Assembly: GCA_964035015.1 (NCBI GenBank)
Contig: CAXIUP010000174.1
Span: forward strand, 62,001 to 126,000
From: Corallium rubrum
Lineage: Eukaryota; Cnidaria; Anthozoa; Scleralcyonacea; Coralliidae
Reading direction: 5' to 3'
DNA: 64,000 nt
Shown here: positions 37,301 through 52,300 of the stretch, piece by piece
How positions within the stretch are numbered: the first letter of the stretch is position 1
Layout: the number at the start of each line of letters is the position of its first letter
Position numbers and translations under genes: made by a program
The notes under the pieces: generated by a model
The model's input: the letters and a program-made list of their open reading frames with translations, nothing else
Told to the model about the DNA's origin: nothing
Database searches by the model: none

Positions 37301-40300
37301 ATTTCTGATCAGTAGATGGGAAATCCGAAAACAGCGTTAGATTCCCCGTAAAATTCTGCATCGATCAGTATGAACCTCACCTTTACAATTTTAAATTGAT
37401 TGATTTGACTCAAGTCCAAAGACAATTTTTCTGTTTACGCGCGTTAAAGTGCATGACGTATCAAAATATAGTGCGACACAGTCTTTTCACGCTACAAAAT
37501 TTTCTGATGGGTAGATGGGAAATCCGAAAACAGCGTTAGATTCCCCGTAAAATTCTGCATCGATCAGTATGAACCTCACCTTTACAATTTTAAATTGATT
37601 GATTTGACTCAAGTCCAAAGACAATTTTTCTGTTTACGCGCGTTAAAGTGCATGACGTATCAAAATATAGTGCGACACAGTCTTTTCACGCTACAAAATT
37701 TTCTGATCGGTAGATGGGAAATCCGAAAACAGCGTTAGATTCCCCGTAAAATTCTGCATCGATCAGTATGAACCTCACCTTTACAATTTTAAATTGATTG
37801 ATTTGACTCAAGTCCAAAGACAATTTTTCTGTTTACGCGCGTTAAAGTGCATGACGTATCAAAATATAGTGTTACACAGTCTTTTCACGCTACAAAATTT
37901 CTGATCGGTAGATGGGAAATCCGAAAACAGCGTTGAATTCCCCGTAAAATTCTCCATCGATCAGTATGAAGCTCACCTTTACAATTTTAAATTGATTGAT
38001 TTGACTCACGTCCAAACACAATTTTACTGTTTACGCGCGTTAAAGTGCATGACGTATCAAAATATAGTGCGACACAGTCTTTTCACGCTACAAAATTTCT
38101 GATCAGTAGATGGGAAATCCGAAAACAGCGTTAGATTCCCCGTAAAATTCTGCATCGATCAGTATGAACCTCACCTTTACAATTTTAAATTGATTGATTT
38201 GACTCAAGTCCAAAGACAATTTTTCTGTTTACGCGCGTTAAAGTGCATGACGTATCAAAATATAGTGCGACACAGTCTTTTCACGCTACAAAATTTTCTG
38301 ATCGGTAGATGGGAAATCCGAAAACAGCGTTAGATTCCCCGTAAAATTCTGCATCGATCAGTATGAACCTCACCTTTACAATTTTAAATTGATTGATTTG
38401 ACTCAAGTCCAAAGACAATTTTTCTGTTTACGCGCGTTAAAGTGCATGACGTATCAAAATATAGTGTTACACAGTCTTTTCACGCTACAAAATTTTCTGA
38501 TCGTTAGATGGGAAATCCGAAAACAGCGTTGAATTCCCCGTAAAATTCTGCATCGACCAGTATAAACCTCACCTTTACAATTTTAAATTGATTGATTTGA
38601 CTCAATTCCAAGGACAATTTTTCTGTTTACGGGCGTTAAAGTGAATGACGTATCTAAATATAGTGCTACATAGTATTTTCAGGCTACAAAATTTTCTGAT
38701 CAGTAGATGGGAAATCCGAAAACCGCGTTGGATTCCCCGTAAAATTCTGCATCGATCAGTATGAACCTCACCTTTACAATTTTAAATTGGTTGATTTGAC
38801 TGAAGTCCAAAGACAATTTTTCTGTTTACGGGCGTTAAAGTGAATGACGTATCTAAATATAGTGCTACATAGTCTCTTCAGGCTAAAAAATTTTCTGTTC
38901 AGTAGATGGGAAATCCGAAAACAGCGTTGGGTTCCCCGTAAAATTCTGCATCCCTCAGTATGAACCTCACCTTTACAATTTTAAATTGATTGATTTGACT
39001 CACGTCCAAACACAATTTTACTGTTTACGCGCGTTAAAGTGCATGACGTATCAAAATATGGTGCGACACAGTCTTTTCACGCTACAAAATTTCTGATCAG
39101 TAGATGGGAAATCCGAAAACAGCGTTCGATTCCCCGTAAAATTCTGCATCGATCAGTATGAACCTCACCTTTACAATTTTAAATTGATTGATTTGACTCA
39201 AGTCCAAAGACAATTTTTCTGTTTACGCGCGTTAAAGTGCATGACGTATCAAAATATAGTGTTACACAATCTTTTCACGCTACAAAATTTTCTGATCGGT
39301 AGATGGGAAATCCAAAAACAGCGTTGAATTCCCCGTAAAATTCTGCATCGACCAGTATGAACCTCACCTTTACAATTTTAAATTGGTTGATTTGACTCAA
39401 TTCCAAAGACAATTTTTCTGTTTACGGGCGTTAAAGTGAATGACGTATCTAAATATAGTGCTACATAGTATTTTCAGGCTACAAAATTTTCTGATCAGTA
39501 GATGGGAAATCCGAAAACAGCGTTGGATTCCCCGTAAAATTCTGCATCGATCAGTATGAACCTCACCTTTACAATTTTAAATTGGTTGATTTGACTCAAG
39601 TCCAAAGACAATTTTTCTGTTTACCGGCGTTAAAGTGAATGACGTATCTAAATATAGTGCTACATAGTCTTTTCAGGCTACAAAATTTTCTGATCAGTAG
39701 ATGGGAAATCCGAAAACAGCGTTGGGTTCCCCGTAAAATTCTGCATCGATCAGTATGAACCTCACCTTTACAATTTTAAATTGATTGATTTGACTCAAGT
39801 CCAAAGACAATTTTTCTGTTTACGCGCGTTAAAGTGCATGACGTATCAAAATATAGTGTTACACAGTCTTTTCACGCTACAAAATTTCTGATCGGTAGAT
39901 GGGAAATCCGAAAACAGCGTTGAATTCCCCGTAAAATTCTCCATCGATCAGTATGAAGCTCACCTTTACAATTTTAAATTGATTGATTTGACTCACGTCC
40001 AAACACAATTTTACTGTTTACGCGCGTTAAAGTGCATGACGTATCAAAATATAGTGCGACACAGTCTTTTCACGCTACAAAATTTCTGATCAGTAGATGG
40101 GAAATCCGAAAACAGCGTTAGATTCCCCGTAAAATTCTGCATCGATCAGTATGAACCTCACCTTTACAATTTTAAATTGATTGATTTGACTCAAGTCCAA
40201 AGACAATTTTTCTGTTTACGCGCGTTAAAGTGCATGACGTATCAAAATATAGTGCGACACAGTCTTTTCACGCTACAAAATTTTCTGATGGGTAGATGGG

Positions 40301-43300
40301 AAATCCGAAAACAGCGTTAGATTCCCCGTAAAATTCTGCATCGATCAGTATGAACCTCACCTTTACAATTTTAAATTGATTGATTTGACTCAAGTCCAAA
40401 GACAATTTTTCTGTTTACGCGCGTTAAAGTGCATGACGTATCAAAATATAGTGCGACACAGTCTTTTCACGCTACAAAATTTTCTGATCGGTAGATGGAA
40501 ATCCGAAAACAGCGTTAGATTCCCCGTAAAATTCTGCATCGATCAGTATGAACCTCACCTTTACAATTTTAAATTGATTGATTTGACTCAAGTCCAAAGA
40601 CAATTTTTCTGTTTACGCGCGTTAAAGTGCATGACGTATCAAAATATAGTGCGACACAGTCTTTTCACGCTACAAAATTTTCTGATCGTTAGATGGGAAA
40701 TCCGAAAACAGCGTTGAATTCCCCGTAAAATTCTGCATCGATCAGTATGAACCTCACCTTTACAATTTTAAATTGATTGATTTGACTCAAGTCCAAAGAC
40801 AATTTTTCTGTTTACGCGCGTTAAAGTGCATGACGTATCAAAATATAGTGCGACACAGTCTTTTCACGCTACAAAATTTTCTGATCGGTAGATGGAAATC
40901 CGAAAACAGCGTTAGATTCCCCGTAAAATTCTGCATCGATCAGTATGAACCTCACCTTTACAATTTTAAATTGATTGATTTGACTCAAGTCCAAAGACAA
41001 TTTTTCTGTTTACGCGCGTTAAAGTGCATGACGTATCAAAATATAGTGCGACACAGTCTTTTCAGGCTACAAAATTTTCTGATCGTTAGATGGGAAATCC
41101 GAAAACAGCGTTGAATTCCCCGTAAAATTCTGCATCGACCAGTATGAAGCTCACCTTTACAATTTTAAATTGATTGATTTGACTCAATTCCAAAGACAAT
41201 TTTTCTGTTTACGGGCGTTAAAGTGAATGACGTATCTAAATATAGTGCTACATAGTATTTTCAGGCTACAAAATTTTCTGATCAGTAGATGGGAAATCCG
41301 AAAACCGCGTTGGATTCCCCGTAAAATTCTGCATCGATCAGTATGAACCTCACCTTTACAATTTTAAATTGGTTGATTTGACTGAAGTCCAAAGACAATT
41401 TTTCTGTTTACGGGCGTTAAAGTGAATGACGTATCTAAATATAGTGCTACATAGTCTCTTCAGGCTAAAAAATTTTCTGTTCAGTAGATGGGAAATCCGA
41501 AAACAGCGTTGGGTTCCCCGTAAAATTCTGCATCCCTCAGTATGAACCTCACCTTTACAATTTTAAATTGATTGATTTGACTCACGTCCAAACACAATTT
41601 TACTGTTTACGCGCGTTAAAGTGCATGACGTATCAAAATATGGTGCGACACAGTCTTTTCACGCTACAAAATTTCTGATCAGTAGATGGGAAATCCGAAA
41701 ACAGCGTTCGATTCCCCGTAAAATTCTGCATCGATCAGTATGAACCTCACCTTTACAATTTTAAATTGATTGATTTGACTCAAGTCCAAAGACAATTTTT
41801 CTGTTTACGCGCGTTAAAGTGCATGACGTATCAAAATATAGTGTTACACAATCTTTTCACGCTACAAAATTTTCTGATCGGTAGATGGGAAATCCAAAAA
41901 CAGCGTTGAATTCCCCGTAAAATTCTGCATCGACCAGTATGAACCTCACCTTTACAATTTTAAATTGGTTGATTTGACTCAATTCCAAAGACAATTTTTC
42001 TGTTTACGGGCGTTAAAGTGAATGACGTATCTAAATATAGTGCTACATAGTATTTTCAGGCTACAAAATTTTCTGATCAGTAGATGGGAAATCCGAAAAC
42101 AGCGTTGGATTCCCCGTAAAATTCTGCATCGATCAGTATGAACCTCACCTTTACAATTTTAAATTGGTTGATTTGACTCAAGTCCAAAGACAATTTTTCT
42201 GTTTACCGGCGTTAAAGTGAATGACGTATCTAAATATAGTGCTACATAGTCTTTTCAGGCTACAAAATTTTCTGATCAGTAGATGGGAAATCCGAAAACA
42301 GCGTTGGGTTCCCCGTAAAATTCTGCATCGATCAGTATGAACCTCACCTTTACAATTTTAAATTGATTGATTTGACTCAAGTCCAAAGACAATTTTTCTG
42401 TTTACGCGCGTTAAAGTGCATGACGTATCAAAATATAGTGCTACATAGTCTTTTCAGGCTACAAAATTTTCTGATCAGTAGATGGGAAATCCGAAAACAG
42501 CGTTGGATTCCCCGTAAAATTCTGCATCGATCAGTATGAACCTCACCTTTACAATTTTAAATTGGTTGATTTGACTCAAGTCCAAAGACAATTTTTCTGT
42601 TTACGGGCGTTAAAGTGAATGACGTATCTAAATATAGTGCTACATAGTCTTTTCAGGCTAAAAAATTTTCTGATCAGTAGATGGGAAATCCGAAAACAGC
42701 GTTGGGTTCCCCGTAAAATTCTGCATCGATCAGTATGAACCTCACCTTTACAATTTTAAATTGATTGATTTGACTCAAGTCCAAAGACAATTTTTCTGTT
42801 TACGCGCGTTAAAGTGCATGACGTATCAAAATATAGTGTTACACAATCTTTTCACGCTACAAAATTTTCTGATCGGTAGATGGGAAATCCAAAAACAGCG
42901 TTGAATTCCCCGTAAAATTCTGCATCGACCAGTATGAACCTCACCTTTACAATTTTAAATTGGTTGATTTGACTCAATTCCAAAGACAATTTTTCTGTTT
43001 ACGGGCGTTAAAGTGAATGACGTATCTAAATATAGTGCTACATAGTATTTTCAAGCTACAAAATTTTCTGATCAGTAGATGGGAAATCCGAAAACAGCGT
43101 TGGATTCCCCGTAAAATTCTGCATCGATCAGTATGAACCTCACCTTTACAATTTTAAATTGGTTGATTTGACTCAAGTCCAAAGACAATTTTTCTGTTTA
43201 CCGGCGTTAAAGTGAATGACGTATCTAAATATAGTGCTACATAGTCTTTTCAGGCTACAAAATTTTCTGATCAGTAGATGGGAAATCCGAAAACAGCGTT

Positions 43301-46300
43301 GGGTTCCCCGTAAAATTCTGCATCGATCAGTATGAACCTCACCTTTACAATTTTAAATTGATTGATTTGACTCAAGTCCAAAGACAATTTTTCTGTTTAC
43401 GCGCGTTAAAGTGCATGACGTATCAAAATATAGTGCTACATAGTCTTTTCAGGCTACAAAATTTTCTGATCAGTAGATGGGAAATCCGAAAACAGCGTTG
43501 GATTCCCCGTAAAATTCTGCATCGATCAGTATGAACCTCACCTTTACAATTTTAAATTGGTTGATTTGACTCAAGTCCAAAGACAATTTTTCTGTTTACG
43601 GGCGTTAAAGTGAATGACGTATCTAAATATAGTGCTACATAGTCTTTTCAGGCTAAAAAATTTTCTGATCAGTAGATGGGAAATCCGAAAACAGCGTTGG
43701 GTTCCCCGTAAAATTCTGCATCGATCAGTATGAACCTCACCTTTACAATTTTAAATTGATTGATTTGACTCACGTCCAAACACAATTTTACTGTTTACGC
43801 GCGTTAAAGTGCATGACGTATCAAAATACAGTGCGACACAGTCTTTTCACGCTACAAAATTTTCTGATCAGTAGATGGGAAATCCGAAAACAGCGTTGGG
43901 TTCCCCGTAAAATTCTGCATCGATCAGTATGAACCTCACCTTTACAATTTTAAATTGATTGATTTGACTCAAGTCCAAAGACAATTTTTCTGTTTACGGG
44001 CGTTAAAGTGAATGACGTATCTAAATATAGTGCTACATAGTATTTTCAGGCTACAAAATTTTCTGATCAGTAGATGGGAAATCCGAAAACAGCGTTGGAT
44101 TCCCCGTAAAATTCTGCATCGATCAGTATGAACCTCACCTTTACAATTTTAAATTGGTTGATTTGACTCAAGTCCAAAGACAATTTTTCTGTTTACGGGC
44201 GTTAAAGTGAATGACGTATCTAAATATAGTGCTACATAGTCTTTTCAGGCTAAAACATTTTCTGATCAGTAGATGGGAAATCCGAAAACAGCGTTGGGTT
44301 CCCCGTAAAATTCTGCATCGATCAGTATGAACCTCACCTTTACAATTTTAAATTGATTGATTTGACTCAAGTCCAAAGGCAATTTTTCTGTTTACGGGCG
44401 TTAAAGTGCATGACGTATCAAAATATAGTGCTACATAGTCTTTTCAGGCTACAAAATTTTCTGATCAGTAGATGGGAAATTCGAAAACAGCGTTGGATTC
44501 CCCGTAAAATTCTGCATCGATCAGTATGAACCTCACCTTTACAATTTTAAATTGGTTGATTTGACTCAAGTCCAAAGACAATTTTTCTGTTTACGGGCGT
44601 TAAAGTGAATGACGTATCTAAATATAGTGCTACATAGTCTTTTCAGGCTAAAAAATTTTCTGATCAGTAGATGGGAAATCCGAAAACAGCGTTGGGTTCC
44701 CCGTAAAATTCTGCATCGATCAGTATGAACCTCACCTTTACAATTTTAAATTGATTGATTTGACTCAAGTCCAAAGACAATTTTTCTGTTTACGGGCGTT
44801 AAAGTGCATGACGTATCAAAATATAGTGCTACATAGTCTTTTCAGGCTACAAAATTTTCTGATCAGTAGATGGGAAATCCGAAAACAGCGTTGGATTCCC
44901 CGTAAAATTCTGCATCGATCAGTATGAACCTCACCTTTACAATTTTAAATTGGTGGATTTGACTCAAGTCCAAAGACAATTTTTCTGTTTACGGGCGTTA
45001 AAGTGAATGACGTATCTAAATATAGTGCTACATAGTCTTTTCAGGCTAAAAAATTTTCTGATCAGTAGATGGGAAATCCGAAAACAGCGTTGGGTTCCCC
45101 GTAAAATTCTGCATCGATCAGTATGAACCTCACCTTTACAATTTTAAATTGATTGATTTGACTCACGTCCAAACACAATTTTACTGTTTACGCGCGTTAA
45201 AGTGCATGACGTATCAAAATATAGTGCGACACAGTCTTTTCACGCTACAAAATTTTCTGATCAGTAGATGGGAAATCCGAAAACAGCGTTAGATTCCCCG
45301 TAAAATTCTGCATCGATCAGTATGAACCTCACCTTTACAATTTTAAATTGATTGATTTGACTCAAGTCCAAAGACAATTTTTCTGTTTACGGGCGTTAAA
45401 GTGAATGACGTATCTAAATATAGTGCTACATAGTATTTTCAGGCTACAAAATTTTCTGATCAGTAGATGGGAAATCCGAAAACAGCGTTGGATTCCCCGT
45501 AAAATTCTGCATCGATCAGTATGAACCTCACCTTTACAATTTTAAATTGGTTGATTTGACTCAAGTCCAAAGACAATTTTTCTGTTTACGGGCGTTAAAG
45601 TGAATGACGTATCTAAATATAGTGCTACATAGTCTTTTCAGGCTAAAACATTTTCTGATCAGTAGATGGGAAATCCGAAAACAGCGTTGGGTTCCCCGTA
45701 AAATTCTGCATCGATCAGTATGAACCTCACCTTTACAATTTTAAATTGATTGATTTGACTCAAGTCCAAAGACAATTTTTCTGTTTACGGGCGTTAAAGT
45801 GCATGACGTATCAAAATATAGTGCTACATAGTCTTTTCAGGCTACAAAATTTTCTGATCAGTAGATGGGAAATCCGAAAACAGCGTTGGATTCCCCGTAA
45901 AATTCTGCATCGATCAGTATGAACCTCACCTTTACAATTTTAAATTGGTGGATTTGACTCAAGTCCAAAGACAATTTTTCTGTTTACGGGCGTTAAAGTG
46001 AATGACGTATCTAAATATAGTGCTACATAGTCTTTTCAGGCTAAAAAATTTTCTGTTCAGTAGATGGGAAATCCGAAAACAGCGTTGGGTTCCCCGTAAA
46101 ATTCTGCATCGATCAGTATGAACCTCACCTTTACAATTTTAAATTGATTGATTTGACTCACGTCCAAACACAATTTTACTGTTTACGCGCGTTAAAGTGC
46201 ATGACGTATCAAAATATAGTGCGACACAGTCTTTTCACGCTACAAAATTTTCTGATCAGTAGATGGGAAATCCGAAAACAGCGTTAGATTCCCCGTAAAA

Positions 46301-49300
46301 TTCTGCATCGATCAGTATGAACCTCACCTTTACAATTTTAAATTGATTGATTTGACTCAAGTCCAAAGACAATTTTTCTGTTTACGCACGTTAAAGTGCA
46401 TGACGTATCAAAATATAGTGTTACACAGTCTTTTCACGCTACAAAATTTTCTGATCAGTAGATGGGAAATCCGAAAACAGCGTTGGGTTCCCCGTAAAAT
46501 TCTGCATCGATCAGTATGAACCTCACCTTTACAATTTTAAATTGATTGATTTGACTCACGTCCAAACACAATTTTACTGTTTACGCGCGTTAAAGTGCAT
46601 GACGTATCAAAATATAGTGCGACACAGTCTTTTCACGCTACAAAATTTTCTGATCAGTAGATGGGAAATCCGAAAACAGCGTTAGATTCCCCGTAAAATT
46701 CTGCATCGATCAGTATGAACCTCACCTTTACAATTTTAAATTGATTGATTTGACTCAAGTCCAAAGACAATTTTTCTGTTTACGGGCGTTAAAGTGAATG
46801 ACGTATCTAAATATAGTGCTACATAGTATTTTCAGGCTACAAAATTTTCTGATCAGTAGATGGGAAATCCGAAAACAGCGTTGGATTCCCCGTAAAATTC
46901 TGCATCGATCAGTATGAACCTCACCTTTACAATTTTAAATTGGTTGATTTGACTCAAGTCCAAAGACAATTTTTCTGTTTACGGGCGTTAAAGTGAATGA
47001 CGTATCTAAATATAGTGCTACATAGTCTTTTCAGGCTAAAACATTTTCTGATCAGTAGATGGGAAATCCGAAAACAGCGTTGGGTTCCCCGTAAAATTCT
47101 GCATCGATCAGTATGAACCTCACCTTTACAATTTTAAATTGATTGATTTGACTCAAGTCCAAAGACAATTTTTCTGTTTACGGGCGTTAAAGTGCATGAC
47201 GTATCAAAATATAGTGCTACATAGTCTTTTCAGGCTACAAAATTTTCTGATCAGTAGATGGGAAATCCGAAAACAGCGTTGGATTCCCCGTAAAATTCTG
47301 CATCGATCAGTATGAACCTCACCTTTACAATTTTAAATTGATTGATTTGACTCAAGTCCAAAGACAATTTTTCTGTTTACGGGCGTTAAAGTGAATGACG
47401 TATCTAAATATAGTGCTACTCAGTCTTTTTAAGCTACAGAATGTTCTGATCGGTAGATGGGAAATGCGAAAAGACCGTTGAATTTCCTATAAATTTCTGC
47501 ATCTGCCAGTATGAAAATCTCCTTGTGATGACCAATAACCAATGAACACACGCATAGCAAACGGGGTATTATAACCTTTTGTTTCAAAATATTTTTCTAT
47601 AAAAATATATTCTAGATCTATGTCGCTTGAATTCTGCACTGTACTTTGTATTGTTTCGTATTAAAATCGCTTCAGAATTTCTCTGAGTATTTTGTACTTT
47701 TTAATAAACGATTATGTGCACCCTGTTGGCCTTGCACTGTTCCGTGCATAGGCCACAACTCAGCCACGAAATAGCCTATGCATTCTTACAGGCTAGGCCA
47801 AGCGGCAATCAGAGGCCGTGGAAGCGGTGGACATTGGGGGCATATGCCCCCCCCTTTTTCTCAAATAAAAATTCGCTTTTTATAAATGTTGCATGTGGTG
47901 GTTAAATTTAACTGCGGTATATTGTCTATCCCGGGAAGAATTAATGTACCCTTTTCATAGAAGTATGACATTGCTATTTGCTGTATAGAAAAGAGTTACT
48001 GCGCCGCGTTTGTCTGAGCGTTGACGTAAAAGAGTTATTTGTAAAATATGATATAATGTAAATTTCCAGCACATTGGGGCTAATTGAAGTATTCTATTTC
48101 GAAAAGAAATGCCTCTGACCAAGAAATTATGCAATTATTTTGAAAATAACCAAGGTGCCCGTTTTTGGCGGTGCCCCCCCCCCCCCTCCCACTTCTCAGG
48201 CGGCCTCCCATTAATCAGTACAGCTCGAGTGAACGCCTGAGCAAGTGTCTTGTTTTTCATATTTTTTACTGAAACCTTGCCCGTTATTTTCTCATGGTTA
48301 TCAGATTGTACTGGTTTTATTTTAGTTCGATTATCACTTATATATAGTTTTCGAGCTATTAATTTTAATACGTTGATTTTTCTATCATTGTTAAACAGAA
48401 ACGATTTCAAAATCTGAAATAAGATCATTTTCACTACGTCCATGCATGTAAAAAGAATATTATTTTACAATCATACAGAGCATAAATTATTGTTTTCTTT
48501 TTTGTTCACGAGCTTTGAAATTATATATTGAAACCATTACTGGTCGCTTTAGTCTTTGGGAGTATCATTTGTTTTTGCTGTGTATATGGGACGACTGGAG
48601 CATGATACAAGTTTTTTTTATTGATTGAATATTTTCGAATAAAGATTTGTTTTTTTTGCTTTATCTTGACAGTCCGATTTTACTGCACTATATTTACTTC
48701 GGTTTGATGACAGAAGCCATTTATGAGAACTACATGAGACGGGGGCGTTATAATATTTTAAGAAAAACTAATCGGATGCTTATTTGAAAGAGAGGGTATG
48801 TGATTTTGTCATGATTTCTTGATTTTTCTCTCGATTTTTTTATTCGATATTTAATTTGTAATTTTTTTGTTATTTTCTGAAGATTTACGTGATTTAAATC
48901 AGTGATTGGCCCATCGTGTAAAAGCGTGTGAGGAGTTTGTTGCGTTGATGTATTTAAATATACTGTCTTGATATGTAATAAAGAATTTTTTTTTTGTTAT
49001 AAATTTTGTTTTTTGGCATGGTTTGTATTTATTGTAAAAACTATTCTTCCCTGTCAAATAAAATTGTTTCACCTGATATTTAATTAGTTGCCCATCGTTG
49101 CTAGTTTTTATCATTAGCTATAGGTAGAATAAATGCTAAGGAAGTGTGTCGTGTCGAGAAAATTTTATTCGTCTCGGTAAAAATCGGAATGTCAAATAAT
49201 ATGGGAACAATAGCATATTAAACACCTTAATTTTGCGGAATAGTGGTACAACTCTGAAATATTTTATTAAAATATCGATATTTCGAAATATTTTTAAAAA

Positions 49301-52300
49301 AAATTTAATCGGAAAAAAACAACATTGCACAGATTTGCAATACGCGTAAATCAATGGTTGGTTTGTCCTTCTGCGGAAGCCGCCAGATGCAGTTTGTGTG
49401 GTATACAATACAAAAACAAATATTTGAATAATTTGATCCGGAACATTGTTTCCATTACTTGGGGGTGTTGCTAAATTTAAAGCTTCATACTGATCGATGC
49501 ATAATTTTACGGGGAATCTAACTCTGTTTTCGGATTTCCCATCTACTGATCAGAAAATTTTATAGCGTGAAAAGACTGTGTCGCACTATATTTTGATACG
49601 TCCTGCACTTTAACGCGCGTAAACAGTAAAATTGTGTTTGGACGTGAGTCAAATCAATCAATTTAAAATTGTAAAGGTGAGCTTCATACTGATCGATGCA
49701 GAATTTTACGGGGAATTCAACGCTGTTTTCGGATTTCCCATCTACTGATCAGAAAATTTTGTAGCCTGAAAAGACTATGTAGCACTATATTTTGATACGT
49801 CATGCACTTTAACGCGCGTAAACAGAAAAATTGTCTTTGGACGTGAGTCAAATCAATCAATTTAAAATTGTAAAGGTGAGGTTCATACTGATCGATGCAG
49901 AATTTTACGGGGAATCCAACGCTGTTTTCGGATTTCCCATCTACCGATCAGAAAATTTTGTAGCGTGAAAAGATTGTGTAACACTATATTTTGATACGTC
50001 ATGCACTTTAACGCGCGTAAACAGAAAAATTGTCTTTGGACTTGAGTCAAATCAATCAATTTAAAATTGTAAAGGTGAGGTTCATACTGATCGATGCAGA
50101 ATTTTACGGGGAATCTAACGCTGTTTTCGGATTTCCCATCTACTGATCAGAAATTTTGTAGCGTGAAAAGACTGTGTCGCACTATATTTTGATACGTCAT
50201 GCACTTTAACGCGCGTAAACAGTAAAATTGTGTTTGGACGTGAGGCAAATCAATCAATTTAAAATTGTAAAGGTGAGCTTCATACTGATCGATGCAGAAT
50301 TGTACGGGGAATTCAACGCTGTTTTCGGATTTCCAATCTACCGATCAGAAAATTTTGTAGCGTGAAAAGACTGTGTAACACTATATTTTGATACGTCATG
50401 CACTTTAACGCGCGTAAACAGAAAAATTGTCTTTGGACTTGAGTCAAATCAATCAATTTAAAGTTGTAAAGGTGAGGTTCATACTGATCGATGCAGAATT
50501 TTACGGGGAATCCAACGCTGTTTTCGGATTTCCCATCTACTGATCAGAAAATTTTGTAGCCTGAAAAGACTATGTAGCACTATATTTTGATACGTCATGC
50601 ACTTTAACGCGCGTAAACAGAAAAATTGTCTTTGGACTTGAGTCAAATCAACCAATTTAAAATTGTAAAGGTGAGGTTCATACTGATCGATGCAGAATTT
50701 TACGGGGAATCTAACGCTGTTTTCGGATTTCCCATCTACTGATCAGAAAATTTTGTAGCGTGAAAAGACTGTGTAACACTATATTTTGATACGTCATGCA
50801 CTTTAACGCGCGTAAACAGAAAAATTGTCTTTGGACGTGAGTCAAATCAATCAATTTAAAATTGTAAAGGTGAGGTTCATACTGATCGATGCAGAATTTT
50901 ACGGGGAATCTAACGCTGTTTTCGGATTTCCCATCTACTGATCAGAAAATTTTGTAGCCTGAAAAGACTATGTAGCACTATATTTTGATACGTCATGCAC
51001 TTTAACGCCCGTAAACAGAAAAATTGTCTTTGGACTTGAGTCAAATCAATCAATTTAAAATTGTAAAGGTGAGGTTCATACTGATCGATGCAGAATTTTA
51101 CGGGGAATCTAACGCTGTTTTCGGATTTCCCATCTACTGATCAGAAAATTTTGTAGCCTGAAAAGACTATGTAGCACTATATTTAGATACGTCATTCACT
51201 TTAACGCCCGTAAACAGAAAAATTGTCTTTGGACTTGAGTCAAATCAACCAATTTAAAATTGTAAAGGTGAGGTTCATACTGGTCGATGCAGAATTTTAC
51301 GGGGAATTCAACGCTGTTTTCGGATTTCCCATCTACCGATCAGAAAATTTTGTAGCGTGAAAAGACTGTGTAACACTATATTTTGATACGTCATGCACTT
51401 TAACGCGCGTAAACAGAAAAATTGTCTTTGGACTTGAGTCAAATCAATCAATTTAAAATTGTAAAGGTGAGGTTCATACTGATCGATGCAGAATTTTACG
51501 GGGAATCTAACGCTGTTTTCGGATTTCCCATCTACTGATCAGAAATTTTGTAGCGTGAAAAGACTGTGTCGCACTATATTTTGATACGTCATGCACTTTA
51601 ACGCGCGTAAACAGTAAAATTGTGTTTGGACGTGAGTCAAATCAATCAATTTAAAATTGTAAAGGTGAGCTTCATACTGATCGATGCAGAATTTTACGGG
51701 GAATTCAACGCTGTTTTCGGATTTCCCATCTACCGATCAGAAAATTTTGTAGCGTGAAAAGACTGTGTAACACTATATTTTGATACGTCATGCACTTTAA
51801 CGCGCGTAAACAGAAAAATTGTCTTTGGACTTGAGTCAAATCAATCAATTTAAAATTGTAAAGGTGAGGTTCATACTGGTCGATGCAGAATTTTACGGGG
51901 AATTCAACGCTGTTTTCGGATTTCCCATCTACTGATCACAAAATTTTGTAGCGTGAAAAGATTGTGTAACACTATATTTTGATACGTCATGCACTTTAAC
52001 GCGCGTAAACAGTAAAATTGTGTTTGGACGTGAGTCAAATCAATCAATTTAAAATTGTAAAGGTGAGGTTCATACTGATCGATGCAGAATTTTACGGGGA
52101 ATTCAACGCTGTTTTCGGATTTCCAATCTACCGATCAGAAAATTTTGTAGCGTGAAAAGACTGTGTAACACTATATTTTGATACGTCATGCACTTTAACG
52201 CGCGTAAACAGAAAAATTGTCTTTGGACTTGAGTCAAATCAATCAATTTAAAATTGTAAAGGTGAGGTTCATACTGATCGATGCAGAATTTTACGGGGAA

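Noticed and set aside
36404..41114. Three nearly identical 113-codon open frames in the satellite
   Set aside because: Each spans two monomers where a one-base deletion (GTAGATGGAAATCC) joins frames. They recur only because the array has higher-order repeats; no start context or domain.
31720..47525. CRISPR-like appearance of a long regular repeat array
   Set aside because: Monomers are ~199 bp and contiguous, with no unique spacers, in an intron-bearing eukaryotic sequence. It is a satellite.
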